From NCBI GenBank assembly GCA_036503775.1, contig DASXWH010000225.1, forward strand, positions 1 to 40,895: a stretch of 40,895 nt of DNA. Reading direction: 5' to 3'. The translations under genes were made by a program, and so were the position numbers. The notes beneath the pieces are model-generated. The model was not told the origin of the DNA. It searched no databases and saw only the letters and a list, made by a program, of their open reading frames with translations. Below are positions 24,798 through 33,519 of the stretch, in pieces (position 1 is the stretch's first letter; each line of letters begins with the position of its first letter). The stretch is from Ohtaekwangia sp036503775 (GTDB lineage Bacteria > Bacteroidota > Bacteroidia > Cytophagales > Cyclobacteriaceae).

Positions 24798-25447
24798 ATG
24801 GGCGAAATCAAAAACCTCACACTTGCATTTTCTTGTTCAGAAAAAATTGATAGCAAACTGCATTGTACCAAATGCGCGCATACCCTTGTAGACTTTACAC
24901 AAAAGACCGATGCAGAATTAAGCCATGAGATCGCCCAATCCGCAAGCACCGTATGTGGGGTATTCAAACAATCACAGTTAAGTGACCAATTTTTACGGTA
25001 TGCCGCGGCAACGATAATTGCTACATCAGCTGCGCTTCCGGTCCGGGGCCAGGGCCAGGGGGATAATACACCACTGCCTGACAAGGTATTCAGTATTTCC
25101 CAAGCTGATGGAAAAGTTAAACACGCTTTACTGGGATTTGTAATTACGGATCAGGCAGAACCTGTTGGTGGTTATGACAGATATTAGGTGAATTGTATAA
25201 ATCCATATTGATTCCGCCTGATCAGATAAAACCCGGAGAAGCGTATATGGAACTTAGTGTTGATGAAGACGGTCAGATTACAGATTACCGGATTGTAAAG
25301 GGAATTAGTGAAGGAGTTGACAAGGAAGTGCTCCGTGCAGCAAAATCCTTGAACTTTCCATTTACACCTGCACGCCAGGGTAACAGACGGGTACCCGTAA
25401 AATTGATCGTTCAGGTAAACGTTGAAGCTTCAACAAAAAGAAATTGA
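24798..25447 (+). pseudogene. Cys-cluster/TonB-C-terminal membrane protein, disrupted by a -1 frameshift
   Basis: Two frames together encode one familiar Bacteroidota architecture. The first (24798-25187) has a cysteine cluster (C13, C23, C26, C53: 'LHCTKCAHTLVDF', 'STVCGVFKQSQL') like the CHENW/CQ-CxK-VVDF N-terminal domain, then a membrane helix (about 65-82), ending at TAG with 'EPVGGYDRY'. The second frame resumes at about 25184 with 'LGELYKSILIPPDQIKPGEAYMEL' and 'VDEDGQITDYRIVKGISEGVDKEVLRAAK', a TonB C-terminal domain. Adding one T in TATTAGG at 25181-25188 would restore 'GGYDRYLGELYKSIL'. This is a recent inactivating deletion, a programmed shift or a sequencing error; the downstream half keeps its conserved residues, which suggests a recent event or error. 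The intact protein would be a membrane-anchored TonB-like protein. Confidence 0.75.
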
Positions 25448-25505
25448 TTGCCGGATAAAACAGCTTGAACCGTTTTGTCAGGTAAGAACTGATTGTTTAC
25501 AAGGC

Positions 25506-26063
25506 ATGGAAAAAAGAAACAGCGTATTCATCGCTACAAGTCTTGATGGGTTTATTGCCGACAAGCAGGGTGGTATAGATTATCTGCATACCATTCCTGA
25601 AATCGATACGATCGACACAGGATACCATGCTTTCCTCGCAAACATCGATGCCCTCATCATGGGGCGCACAACGTTTGACACGGTGTGTGGTTTTGATATT
25701 GAATGGCCCTATACAAAACCGGTTTTTGTGCTGAGCACAACCCTTCAGGAAATTCCGGGTAAATACAAAAACAAGGTATGGTTACTCAGTGGTACACCTG
25801 AGTTAGTGCTGGACGAGGTTCACCGTAGAGGATTTCATCGTCTGTACATTGATGGTGGTAAAACCATACAGGGATTTCTGCGGGAGGATCTGATTGACGA
25901 CATGGTTATAACCACTATACCGGTTTTGTTGGGAGAAGGATTTTCCTTATTTGGTGCTCTGCCAAAAACGCTGGAGTTCGCCTGCACAGAAACCAGATTG
26001 TATCTGGACAAGGTTGTTCAGTGCCGGTTTGAAAGAGTACGAGTACGTACACCTAAAGTTTAA
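25506..26063 (+). CDS. Dihydrofolate reductase-family (RibD C-terminal-like) oxidoreductase
   Basis: 185 residues from the ATG at 25506; the TTG at 25422 lies inside the preceding gene. It shows the RibD-C/YyaP family pattern: 'NSVFIATSLDGFIADKQGGIDYL' at the start, 'IDALIMGRTTFDTV' in the middle, 'HRLYIDGGKTIQGFLREDLIDDMVITTIPVLLGEGFSLF' near the end. The fold binds NADPH and reduces pterin-like or other small substrates; members of this branch are rarely characterised. Cytoplasmic, no signal peptide. It is followed by a 134-bp gap holding the PadR operator palindrome. Confidence 0.83.
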   Translation: MEKRNSVFIATSLDGFIADKQGGIDYLHTIPEIDTIDTGYHAFLANIDALIMGRTTFDTVCGFDIEWPYTKPVFVLSTTLQEIPGKYKNKVWLLSGTPELVLDEVHRRGFHRLYIDGGKTIQGFLREDLIDDMVITTIPVLLGEGFSLFGALPKTLEFACTETRLYLDKVVQCRFERVRVRTPKV

Positions 26064-26127
26064 TCGTAATAAAGGCGGTTTTTTTTGCTGGATTCACGGC
26101 AAATCAGAAAATGCAAGATGCGACCTT

Positions 26128-26183
26128 TATTTACTTAGCAAATATGAAACTAATGTATTAGATTCACGTTTGTTAAGTAAATA
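26128..26183. promoter_or_regulatory. 56-bp palindrome upstream of padR, likely operator
   Basis: Outer arms TATTTACTTAGCAAA (26128-26142) and TTTGTTAAGTAAATA (26169-26183) differ by one base from perfect complementarity. Inner arms TGAAACTAAT (26145-26154) and ATTAGATTCA (26157-26166) also differ by one. In total 46 of 56 positions are symmetric. It ends 14 bases before the PadR start codon, so autoregulation by PadR is the simplest reading. As RNA it would form a long hairpin that could also influence translation. Confidence 0.65.
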
Positions 26184-26197
26184 ACACCAGAGCATCT

Positions 26198-26524
26198 ATG
26201 AAACACTATACCCTCGGTGAGTTTGAAGAGCTTGTGCTCCTCATGGTAGCAGCATTGCACGATGAAGCTTATGGCGTAGCTATACTGGAAGCGCTCGAAG
26301 AAAAGCTGAACAAAAAATTAAATATCAGTGCTATACATGTTGCCCTGAAACGGATTGAAGATAAAGGTTTTGTGAAGTCACGCTTTGGTGGCATCACCGA
26401 AGACCGGGGAGGAAGACGTAAAAAATTTTACGTGATCACTGCGTTGGGTAAACGTATGCTCGATACCCAATATGAACTGCGGAACAGCATCTATAAGCAG
26501 ATCCCCAAAATATCGTTCAGCTAA
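26198..26524 (+). CDS. PadR-family transcriptional regulator
   Basis: 108 residues with the PadR winged-helix: 'LGEFEELVLLMVAALHDEAYGVAILEALEEKL', the recognition region 'ISAIHVALKRIEDKGFVKSRFGG', the wing 'DRGGRRKKFYVITALGKRML' and a short C-terminal helix for dimerisation (the short s2-type PadR). It probably represses itself and the permease gene, whose ATG follows the padR stop codon with no gap. PadR genes fused in operon to FtsX-type permeases are common in Cytophagales. The long palindrome upstream is the likely operator. The inducer is unknown. Confidence 0.9.
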   Translation: MKHYTLGEFEELVLLMVAALHDEAYGVAILEALEEKLNKKLNISAIHVALKRIEDKGFVKSRFGGITEDRGGRRKKFYVITALGKRMLDTQYELRNSIYKQIPKISFS

Positions 26525-29146
26525 ATGAATCCGCCTAAAAGAGCACTGGCTTTTCTGCGGTGGTTCTGCCGCGAAGATTACCTGGAAGAGATCGAAGGTG
26601 ATCTCACGGAAATCTTTGTAAAACAATCGCAGTCCTCTCCACATCAGGCGAAATGGAAATTCACCTGGAGTGTGATCCGGTACTTCCGTCCGGGATTCAT
26701 CCGGGCATTCAGAAATGTTAATCAATCTGCTTACGGTATGTATATAAGTTATTTTAAAATAGGATGGAGGAACCTGCTGCGAAATCAGGGGTACTCCTTT
26801 ATAAATATTTTCGGGTTAGCTCTCGGTATGACTGTAGCCATGCTCATTGGCTTGTGGGTGTATGATGAGCTTTCGTATAACACCTATCATAAAAACTATG
26901 ATCAGATTGCTCAGGTGTGGGTCGGTGGAACGGATCCCGAGACACAGGAAATTGTTGGCCATATTGCTGTACAGCAACCGGCAGCCTTCGCACTAAAGAA
27001 TAACTATTCACACTATTTCAAACATGTGGTGCTGGCATGGTGGCCGGGTGATAATACCTTATCGCTGGGTGACAGGAAATTTATACGCCACGGACAATTC
27101 ATCGAGGCCGCTTCACTGGAGATGTTTTCCCTGGATATGCTTCAGGGTTCATACAATAGTCTGAACGATATGCACTCCATTATTCTTTCGCGATCTACTG
27201 CTGAAGCGATCTTTGGTAAAGATGACCCGATGAATAAAACACTGAAGATTGACAACCGTATGGAGGTGCAGGTAACGGGTGTGTATGAAGATATACCCCG
27301 TAACAGCAAGTTCGGTGATCTGAAATTCTTTGCTCCCTGGCCGTTATGGGTTACGGTTATGCCCTGGATAAAACAATCCGAGACCAACTGGGACAATCGT
27401 TCATTCAATATCTATGTACAACTCCAACCTGGCATTCAGATGGAAGAAGCCAATGCTGCGGTTTACGATTTTTATTTCAAAAATCTTCCGAAAGACCTCC
27501 TGAAGCAGGCTGAAAAATGGAAAGGGTTCATGCAGCTTCTCCCGATGAATACATGGCATCTCTACAGTGAACTCAAAAACGGAAAACCAACCACAGGTCG
27601 TATCGTTTTTGTGTGGTTGTTTGGTAGTGCGGGTGGTTTTGTGTTACTACTTGCCTGCATTAATTTCATTAATCTGAGCACAGCGCGTTCTGAAAAGCGG
27701 GCCAAAGAAACCGGTGTCCGCAAGGCAGTCGGTTCGATGAAGTCACAGCTCGTTGCCCAATTTTTAAGTGAGTCATTTTTGGTGGTTGTAGTTGCTTTCA
27801 TTCTTGCGGCAGGATTCACAACACTTTCACTTTCCTGGTTTAATGAGCTGGCGGATAAGGATATCTCCATTCCATTCAGTAACCCCGTGTTCTGGAGTAT
27901 CGTGATGATCTTTATTTTCATCACCGGTTTTATGGCTGGATTGTATCCCGCATTTTATCTGTCATCTTTCCAGCCGGTGAAAGTATTGAAAGGCGCATTC
28001 CGTTCAGGCAGGCTGGCTGCGTTGCCGCGAAAGATACTGGTTGTAGTACAGTACACGGTATCGGTGATGCTTATCATCGGTACGATCGTAGTTTACCAGC
28101 AGATACAACACGCACGGAATCGCCCGGCTGGCTATGATCGTGAGAGCATGATCTCTTTTATGATGACGGATCCGGCCTTTAAAGGAAAACAGGAGGTAGC
28201 ACGACAGGAACTTTTTAACACGGGTATGGTGGAAGAAGTTGCATTTTCCAGCAGTCCGCTTACTCAGGTATGGAGCAGCGCGGGTGGATTCAGCTGGCAG
28301 GGAAAAGACCCTGCCAAGGATACAGACTTCGACCTCTGCTATGTTTCACATACGTTTGGTGAAGCAGTAAAGTGGAAACTCGTACAGGGTAAAGACTTTG
28401 ACCTGGAGCACGACTATGATTCATCCGCCATCATCATCACCGAATCCGCTGCACAGTATATGAACCTGGATAATCCTGTGGGAGAATTGATCACACATGA
28501 AGAAGACAAGATCAGGTATCATATTGTCGGAGTGGTAAAAGATGTGATCATGGGATCACCCTATGAGCCGGTGAAGCAGACTTTCTTCATTCAGAACCGC
28601 TATGACTACAGCAACATTCATATCCGACTGAAGCAAGGCACCGGAACGGCCGAAGCCGTGGCAAAAGTAGAGCGTGTATTCAAACAAATTGTACCAACAG
28701 CATCCATTGATTACCGGTTTGCTGACGATGCCTATTCCTATAAATTCAGTCAGGAAGAACGCATCGGCAAACTCTCAGGCATCTTTGCTGTACTCGCCAT
28801 TGTTATCTCTTCACTTGGCCTGTTTGGACTAGCCTCGTTTGTAGCCGAGCAACGAACCAAGGAGATGGGTATACGCAAGGTTCTTGGGGCATCGGTAGCA
28901 AATCTCTGGCGGATGTTGTCAAAAGACTTCATTATACTGGTGATTATTTCCTGTGGTATAGCCATCCCTGTGGCATACTACTATATGGATTTGTGGTTGG
29001 AGAAATACACGTATCATACAGGGCTGTCGTGGTGGATATTTTTAGTTACTGTGCTTGGAGCGCTGACCCTCACCTTACTCACGGTAAGTTTCCAGGCTGT
29101 ACGTGCAGCGATGATGAATCCGGTGAATAGTTTGAAATCTGAGTAG
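26525..29146 (+). CDS. FtsX/MacB-like ABC transporter permease with N-terminal prefix domain
   Basis: 873 residues. About 1-70 are a cytoplasmic prefix domain ('RALAFLRWFCREDYLEEIEGDL'), found in permeases coupled to PadR. Then follow a first membrane helix ('YSFINIFGLALGMTVAMLIGLWV'), a periplasmic MacB-type domain, three helices with the FtsX signature ('INFINLSTARSEKRAKETGVRKAVGS'), a second periplasmic domain and a final FtsX block ('VAEQRTKEMGIRKVLGAS'). Two FtsX modules in one chain are typical of the MacB-like lipoprotein or peptide export group. No ATPase is encoded here, so one must be supplied in trans. Start and stop of padR and this gene abut. A paralogue without the prefix lies at 37855-40323. 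Confidence 0.87.
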   Translation: MNPPKRALAFLRWFCREDYLEEIEGDLTEIFVKQSQSSPHQAKWKFTWSVIRYFRPGFIRAFRNVNQSAYGMYISYFKIGWRNLLRNQGYSFINIFGLALGMTVAMLIGLWVYDELSYNTYHKNYDQIAQVWVGGTDPETQEIVGHIAVQQPAAFALKNNYSHYFKHVVLAWWPGDNTLSLGDRKFIRHGQFIEAASLEMFSLDMLQGSYNSLNDMHSIILSRSTAEAIFGKDDPMNKTLKIDNRMEVQVTGVYEDIPRNSKFGDLKFFAPWPLWVTVMPWIKQSETNWDNRSFNIYVQLQPGIQMEEANAAVYDFYFKNLPKDLLKQAEKWKGFMQLLPMNTWHLYSELKNGKPTTGRIVFVWLFGSAGGFVLLLACINFINLSTARSEKRAKETGVRKAVGSMKSQLVAQFLSESFLVVVVAFILAAGFTTLSLSWFNELADKDISIPFSNPVFWSIVMIFIFITGFMAGLYPAFYLSSFQPVKVLKGAFRSGRLAALPRKILVVVQYTVSVMLIIGTIVVYQQIQHARNRPAGYDRESMISFMMTDPAFKGKQEVARQELFNTGMVEEVAFSSSPLTQVWSSAGGFSWQGKDPAKDTDFDLCYVSHTFGEAVKWKLVQGKDFDLEHDYDSSAIIITESAAQYMNLDNPVGELITHEEDKIRYHIVGVVKDVIMGSPYEPVKQTFFIQNRYDYSNIHIRLKQGTGTAEAVAKVERVFKQIVPTASIDYRFADDAYSYKFSQEERIGKLSGIFAVLAIVISSLGLFGLASFVAEQRTKEMGIRKVLGASVANLWRMLSKDFIILVIISCGIAIPVAYYYMDLWLEKYTYHTGLSWWIFLVTVLGALTLTLLTVSFQAVRAAMMNPVNSLKSE

Positions 29147-29184
29147 ATGCTTGGCGTACCAAAGTTTAAAGTGGGAAGGTATTG

Positions 29185-29430
29185 TTAGTGTAAAGTCCAT
29201 ATGGCGGACAAAATTTGCACCGGCTTAATTTCAGCGTTCATAGCGGGTACGACCTCTGAAGATTCCAGTAGTGCAGGTAAACTGGCTTCTGTATGTTCAG
29301 TCGAGGGAATATCCTTCAGTAAAATCAATGAGCAGATAATGGATGTTATTATTCCCAGCACGATTAAACCTGACCGTACCCGGGTGTGGATTGTTTCTGT
29401 ATTTCCGGTGGTATTGTGACGTGTTTCCAT
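29185..29430 (-). CDS. Possible small single-span membrane protein
   Basis: 81 codons: a polar N-terminus (METRHNTTGNTETIHTRVR), one strong membrane helix ('SGLIVLGIITSIICSLILL') and a polar tail. An AAGGCAA sequence lies shortly upstream of the ATG. It occupies most of an otherwise gene-free 427-bp stretch (29147-29573) in which nothing else is apparent. Same strand as, and downstream of, the beta-barrel gene. No family recognised; the overlapping + strand frame (29201-29419) is less protein-like. Confidence 0.4.
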   Translation of the reverse strand: METRHNTTGNTETIHTRVRSGLIVLGIITSIICSLILLKDIPSTEHTEASLPALLESSEVVPAMNAEIKPVQILSAIWTLH

Positions 29431-29573
29431 TTGCCTTGCGATTATGATGTAAATAACGCACCTGAACCCTTTTCAGGATAGCGGAAAAAGGCTGTTCATG
29501 GGCAGCAGTAGGTGAATGACGGAAGCAAGGCGGTGAATAAAGAGGTTCGGTTATTAGCCGTATAAAGTGCCCG

Positions 29574-30767
29574 TTAAAGTTTTATGGAATAGGTTACTGA
29601 GAAAAGCAACGCACTTATGGACTGATAATCCATTACATATCCCGGAGTCTGCTGAATCGAACTTGTTCTTTCATACTCTGCCCGTATGGTCACCCGGCTT
29701 TTGGCATTTACGTTGACATGCGCTCCGGCACTTCCCAGAAATCCCAGGTGGTGTTTATAAAAATCACCCGGGAACTCATTTTCTCCATTCTCCAGTACAA
29801 TTACAGAAGTGGCTGAGTTAAAATAAAACCGGTTGGTTAAACCTACGGAAAGCAAGGGTTGAACTTTCTTACCGGGAAAATTATATTGGACCATGACGGG
29901 AATGCGGATAAAATCTGACTCAAGTTTCACTTGATAAATACGCTCAAGACCCAAATTGATCAGGTTCGAATATTCATAGTCAAACGCTACGGAGCTGTAC
30001 TCAAAACCAGTAACCAGGCTTACCCGCTTGGAGAAACCCGGAATAACTTCTATCTGTAAACCTGTTCCAATCCCGGTATCATGACCTTTTTCACCTGCTT
30101 CCTCAGCCTGAATGGTTGATGATACATAACTTATTTTCCCGCCCAGGTATATCCTGGTTTTATCATGTTTGCCATATTCAACATAATCATAAGCCGTACA
30201 AACATCGTTATGATACTGTTTTGCCAGCCGGGTCATGTCTTTATGGTTGAAGCTGCTTTGATCAATCTTATCTTTGATCTTGGGGTCGTCACTGAATATG
30301 GCATGCAGATACCCTTTATACCGGTTCGTTTTTCGTTCGTAGGTATTTCCGTCTCTCTCCACGGTTTCTGACGTATTAGTCAATTCATAAATGACAGAGT
30401 CTTTCTTCAGATAGTAGATATCGTCATCCCGTGTATCCAGGTGATACAGGTCAACAATGCCATCAACCAGGTATTCTACAAAAATAGTTTTGCCTTTGAT
30501 GGTTAGCGAGGCAAAGTGTTTGTTGGGATCGATGTGATAGGCTTTTATCTTGTCGGCTGAATAAACTTCCTTATCAGCATCTTTTGATTTCTTAAACGTG
30601 CATTGCTCACCACCATTAACAAGGCCGCGAACGGTATCTGAAGTAGTGGTGATGATATACCCGGGGCTGAATCTGGCTTGCCCAAAGCCGGTTGCTGATT
30701 TTATTAAAAACAACACAACAAGACAAAGGAGCCTGCTGGCTGGGCGGTAACGGTTATAGGTGGTCAT
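29574..30767 (-). CDS. Outer-membrane beta-barrel protein (PorT-like)
   Basis: 397 residues with a signal peptide ending at 'SATGFGQA'. The N-terminal half ('PGYIITTTSDTVRGLV', 'YSADKIKAYHIDPNKHFASL') matches a soluble domain common in Bacteroidota envelope proteins. From about residue 200 alternating beta strands form an eight-to-ten-stranded barrel ('TRIYLGGKISYVSSTIQ', 'IPVMVQYNFPGKKVQPLLSVGL'), ending in the aromatic/hydrophobic strand 'ISALLFSVTYSIKL' as expected for barrel insertion. The role is unknown. It is 88 bases downstream of the beta-lactamase gene and possibly co-transcribed. Confidence 0.72.
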   Translation of the reverse strand: MTTYNRYRPASRLLCLVVLFLIKSATGFGQARFSPGYIITTTSDTVRGLVNGGEQCTFKKSKDADKEVYSADKIKAYHIDPNKHFASLTIKGKTIFVEYLVDGIVDLYHLDTRDDDIYYLKKDSVIYELTNTSETVERDGNTYERKTNRYKGYLHAIFSDDPKIKDKIDQSSFNHKDMTRLAKQYHNDVCTAYDYVEYGKHDKTRIYLGGKISYVSSTIQAEEAGEKGHDTGIGTGLQIEVIPGFSKRVSLVTGFEYSSVAFDYEYSNLINLGLERIYQVKLESDFIRIPVMVQYNFPGKKVQPLLSVGLTNRFYFNSATSVIVLENGENEFPGDFYKHHLGFLGSAGAHVNVNAKSRVTIRAEYERTSSIQQTPGYVMDYQSISALLFSVTYSIKL

Positions 30768-30855
30768 GAAAGTATTTTCAGCAAGGTAATACTATCCGCA
30801 GTACTTCCGTAAAATCCAGACGAGGATCATACAGAATATGGTTTTAACTGATGTT

Positions 30856-31749
30856 TTAAGGCTTTCCACTTCCTGAGTAAAATTCAAATACGGCCCTGGC
30901 TACAGCCCCTACAACGGTTTCAATACGGCTGTCGGGTTCAAGTGAATTTGTTACAAAGATCACCATGGCCAGCTTGCGTCCATCGGGCAGAACGATGATA
31001 CCGGCATCGTTTATCGCACCGAGCACACCCTGTTCGTTGCGACCGCCTGTTCCGGTTTTGTGGGCAAAGACAGTTCCTTTCGGAAGACCGGCCCGTATAC
31101 GATTCGGCCCGGTGGGTGATTCAACCATGGCCTTCCATAAAAAATCCTGACTTGTGCTTGATAACTTTTTTTCTTCTGAAAAAATTTCCAACAACTGTAC
31201 CATAGCCCGGGGTGTGCTGTAGTTTTTAAACGGAATGTTCCAGTCACTGTGCATTTCCCTTTCATTGTACAGGATTGCCATATCTTTTACACCCAATCCG
31301 TGCACATACTTTTCTACTTCTTTTGTGCCACCCAGCAAGCGGAACATCACATCACACCCTACATTATCGCTCATGTATACCGTTTCATAAATGATCTCAC
31401 GAAGTGTTACTTCCGCATTTCCCTCCGGATATTTTTTTGCCAGCGGACTGTGTGTAGGAAAGTAATCACTTTTGCTCAGACCTATTTTCTGATCGAGCGC
31501 AAACTTTCCTGCATCCACCTGTTTCAGCATGGCCATCGCCAATGGAAACTTAAACGCACTTTGCATGGGGTAGTGTGCGGATCCCTGAATCGAAAGGGTA
31601 TCGTTTCCATCCATCATTTTGATCGCGATACCAAAATCAGCTTTCACAGGACTAATGATATTCCTGATCCTATTGCGCAAGGAGTCCACCTGTGCGGACG
31701 CTGTGTGACACAATAACAATAGCAGGAGAAAACAAAGTAAACGAGGCAT
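30856..31749 (-). CDS. Class A beta-lactamase (subclass A2-like, CfxA/PER/VEB related)
   Basis: 297 residues with a signal peptide (cut near 'HTASA|Q'). All catalytic motifs are intact: nucleophile S64 in S-A-F-K, S127-D128-N129, the omega-loop glutamate E163 in 'NEREMHSDW' (Ambler E166 position), and K230-T-G-T in 'FAHKTGTGGR'. The E-x-x-M form of the omega loop rather than E-x-x-L-N, and the residues after it ('NIPFKNYSTP'), match the A2 group of Bacteroidota enzymes. It should hydrolyse penicillins and perhaps cephalosporins in the periplasm. The context is chromosomal, with no mobile element adjacent; a methyltransferase gene lies 26 bases upstream on the same strand. Spectrum cannot be read from sequence. 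Confidence 0.9.
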   Translation of the reverse strand: MPRLLCFLLLLLLCHTASAQVDSLRNRIRNIISPVKADFGIAIKMMDGNDTLSIQGSAHYPMQSAFKFPLAMAMLKQVDAGKFALDQKIGLSKSDYFPTHSPLAKKYPEGNAEVTLREIIYETVYMSDNVGCDVMFRLLGGTKEVEKYVHGLGVKDMAILYNEREMHSDWNIPFKNYSTPRAMVQLLEIFSEEKKLSSTSQDFLWKAMVESPTGPNRIRAGLPKGTVFAHKTGTGGRNEQGVLGAINDAGIIVLPDGRKLAMVIFVTNSLEPDSRIETVVGAVARAVFEFYSGSGKP

Positions 31750-31775
31750 GGTAAAGTAAAATTGAAGACGTCAAT

Positions 31776-32501
31776 TTAAAGTTTATCCGGATCAAAATTC
31801 CGGATTAATCCTATTCCCGCCCATCCCTGATTTTTATCGTGGATAAATTCTACGGAATCAAATTTCTCTTTCACCTCATTCCACAGGCGGTCAACGTGCA
31901 CGTTCCATGCCTCCGGATGTTTAGCAATATCATGAAAGGCTATTAGCCCACCTTTGCGTACGAGTGGAGCATATAACTGAAAATCAGTTTTCACACCTTC
32001 ATAGGTATGATCACCATCGATGAACAGGAAATCGAGAGATCTTCCGCCCAGCATTTCTTTCAACGTATTCAGGGTATCGCTGTGGTGGGAATCACATCGC
32101 ATCAGTTCTATTTGCTGGCCGGGTTGCCTGAAGTTTTTGTAAAAAGCTGCGCGATAGGCGGGATATCCTCCTCCAAATTCTCCCCCCGGAAGGTCAATTG
32201 AAAAAATGGAAGCTTCCGGACTTGATAACTTGGCGAAAGCAAAAAGAGATCCTCCATTGGCCGTACCTATTTCAAGAACAGTGGCTGGCTTGTGATCGTG
32301 AACAACGTGACAAAGTTGTGTGAACTCTTCCCGTACCTGCTTGATCCAGAAGAACCGTTTAAAAGGTTCGTCAAATATCACCGACAGCACTTCTTTTACC
32401 GAAGAAGTCTGAATGCTGGCGTTGATCTTTTTAACATAGGTTCTAAGCTCACGGGAGGCATTGAATGCCTGTATCTGTTTTATAATTTTTGCGATCATCA
32501 A
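31776..32501 (-). CDS. Class I SAM-dependent methyltransferase (Methyltransf_24/CmcI-like)
   Basis: 241 residues; either of the two first ATGs (32501 or 32498) may be used. The Rossmann SAM site is clear: motif I 'VLEIGTANGGSLFAFAKL', motif II acid 'FSIDLPGGEFGGGYP', and later 'DFLFIDGDHTYEGVKTDFQLYAPLVRKGGLIAFHDI', typical of family 24 and CmcI-type methyltransferases, where the DGDH and HDI residues may bind a metal. The substrate is unknown; relatives modify sugars, small molecules or antibiotics. It is cytoplasmic and sits immediately upstream of the beta-lactamase, but a shared role is unproven. Confidence 0.78.
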   Translation of the reverse strand: MMIAKIIKQIQAFNASRELRTYVKKINASIQTSSVKEVLSVIFDEPFKRFFWIKQVREEFTQLCHVVHDHKPATVLEIGTANGGSLFAFAKLSSPEASIFSIDLPGGEFGGGYPAYRAAFYKNFRQPGQQIELMRCDSHHSDTLNTLKEMLGGRSLDFLFIDGDHTYEGVKTDFQLYAPLVRKGGLIAFHDIAKHPEAWNVHVDRLWNEVKEKFDSVEFIHDKNQGWAGIGLIRNFDPDKL

Positions 32502-32534
32502 GTCACCACCGTTCTCTGGTAAATAATGTACAGT

Positions 32535-32861
32535 CTATACACAATCATCTTCTACGTCTTCGCGGGCACCTTCTAATTCCTCAATCCACTCATCAACACT
32601 ATCATACCCCTCATCTTCAATGGCTTCTTCAATAGCATCACAATCTCTTCCCTTATCGTACAGGTCGATCAGCTCTGTATACGCATCAATCACGACTTCG
32701 CAGTCTTCTGATAAAAGATCACCCGTAACGTCTCCGATCTCGCTATAGATCTTGTTACAATTTACATCCCCGTCATCATCGTCTCCGCAGGAAATGCTGA
32801 CAACAGATAGGGAGAGCAGAACAATCACGCCCAACAGGCTGGAATTAATTTTTTGTTTCAT
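32535..32861 (-). CDS. Small, extremely acidic surface lipoprotein
   Basis: 108 residues. The signal peptide has lipobox 'VSISC' followed at once by GDDDDGD, which resembles the acidic lipoprotein export signal that sends Bacteroidota lipoproteins to the cell surface. The mature part is very rich in Asp and Glu, with four more cysteines ('NCNKIY', 'EDCEVV', 'RDCDAI', and 'DDCV' at the end) that could form two disulfides, and is probably helical. No family recognised; metal binding is possible from the charge but not shown. Confidence 0.75.
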   Translation of the reverse strand: MKQKINSSLLGVIVLLSLSVVSISCGDDDDGDVNCNKIYSEIGDVTGDLLSEDCEVVIDAYTELIDLYDKGRDCDAIEEAIEDEGYDSVDEWIEELEGAREDVEDDCV

Positions 32862-32925
32862 AGGATAGGTTTTTTTTGTTATTAAAAATAATCAAATATT
32901 GATGGTTGTACATCTACCCTACAAA

Positions 32926-32956
32926 AAAAGGAATGACTACATGTGCCATTCCTTTT
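32926..32956 (-). terminator. Terminator of the cyclophilin gene
   Basis: AAAAGGAATG (32926-32935) and CATTCCTTTT (32947-32956) form a perfect 10-bp stem with an 11-nt loop. Read on the - strand it is followed by a run of T (from the A run at 32923-32929), and it lies about 20 bases past the cyclophilin stop codon. Confidence 0.85.
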
Positions 32957-32977
32957 AATTTTTTGTTGAACTGGAAA

Positions 32978-33418
32978 TTAAGCTTCTTCCTTAATAACCA
33001 CTTTATCCATCACATCACCCTGTTTGATCTGGTCTATTACATCAAGCCCTTCATAAACTTTTCCAAAGACCGTATGATTCCGGTCAAGGTGAGCTGTATT
33101 CTGCCGGGAATGACAGATAAAAAACTGTGATCCTCCGGTATTTCTTCCGGCATGGGCCATGGACAGAACACCACGGTCGTGGTACTGATTGTCGCCCGTA
33201 AGTTCGCAATCAATAGTGTAGCCGGGGCCGCCATTGCCTCTGCCCGTAGGGCATCCACCCTGGATCACAAAATTGGGGATTACACGGTGGAATGTAAGGC
33301 CATTATAAAAGCCCTTTTCTGCCAGGGTAATAAAGTTTTTAACTGTATTGGGAGCGTCCTTTTCAAAGAATCTGATCTTCATGACACCCTTTTGGGTATG
33401 GATTTCTGCGACCTTCAT
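32978..33418 (-). CDS. Cyclophilin-type peptidyl-prolyl cis-trans isomerase
   Basis: 146 residues, a compact single-domain cyclophilin without signal peptide, thus cytoplasmic. Conserved stretches: 'GLTFHRVIPNFVIQGGCPTGRGNGGPGY' with the catalytic arginine in FHRVI, 'GVLSMAHAGRNTGGSQFFI' and 'LDRNHTVFGKVYEGLDVID'. It speeds proline isomerisation during folding. It is transcribed alone and ends in its own terminator; its start is head-to-head with the + strand gene set beginning at 33520. Confidence 0.93.
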   Translation of the reverse strand: MKVAEIHTQKGVMKIRFFEKDAPNTVKNFITLAEKGFYNGLTFHRVIPNFVIQGGCPTGRGNGGPGYTIDCELTGDNQYHDRGVLSMAHAGRNTGGSQFFICHSRQNTAHLDRNHTVFGKVYEGLDVIDQIKQGDVMDKVVIKEEA

Positions 33419-33519
33419 TGCGATTATTTTTAATTGGGCTGCAAGTTAATAAGCCGGAAGTATTTCAGACTAACGATGAACCGTTAAATTCGTCAGGATT
33501 AACCCATCCCGGTATAACT

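Noticed and set aside
25951..26184. 77-residue + strand frame overlapping the RibD-like gene and the PadR operator
   Set aside because: It overlaps a recognised gene in another frame and runs through the palindrome; composition is not protein-like.
31776..32501. Part of a beta-lactam antibiotic biosynthesis cluster (CmcI-like gene beside a beta-lactamase)
   Set aside because: No other biosynthetic gene is present, and this methyltransferase family is broad.
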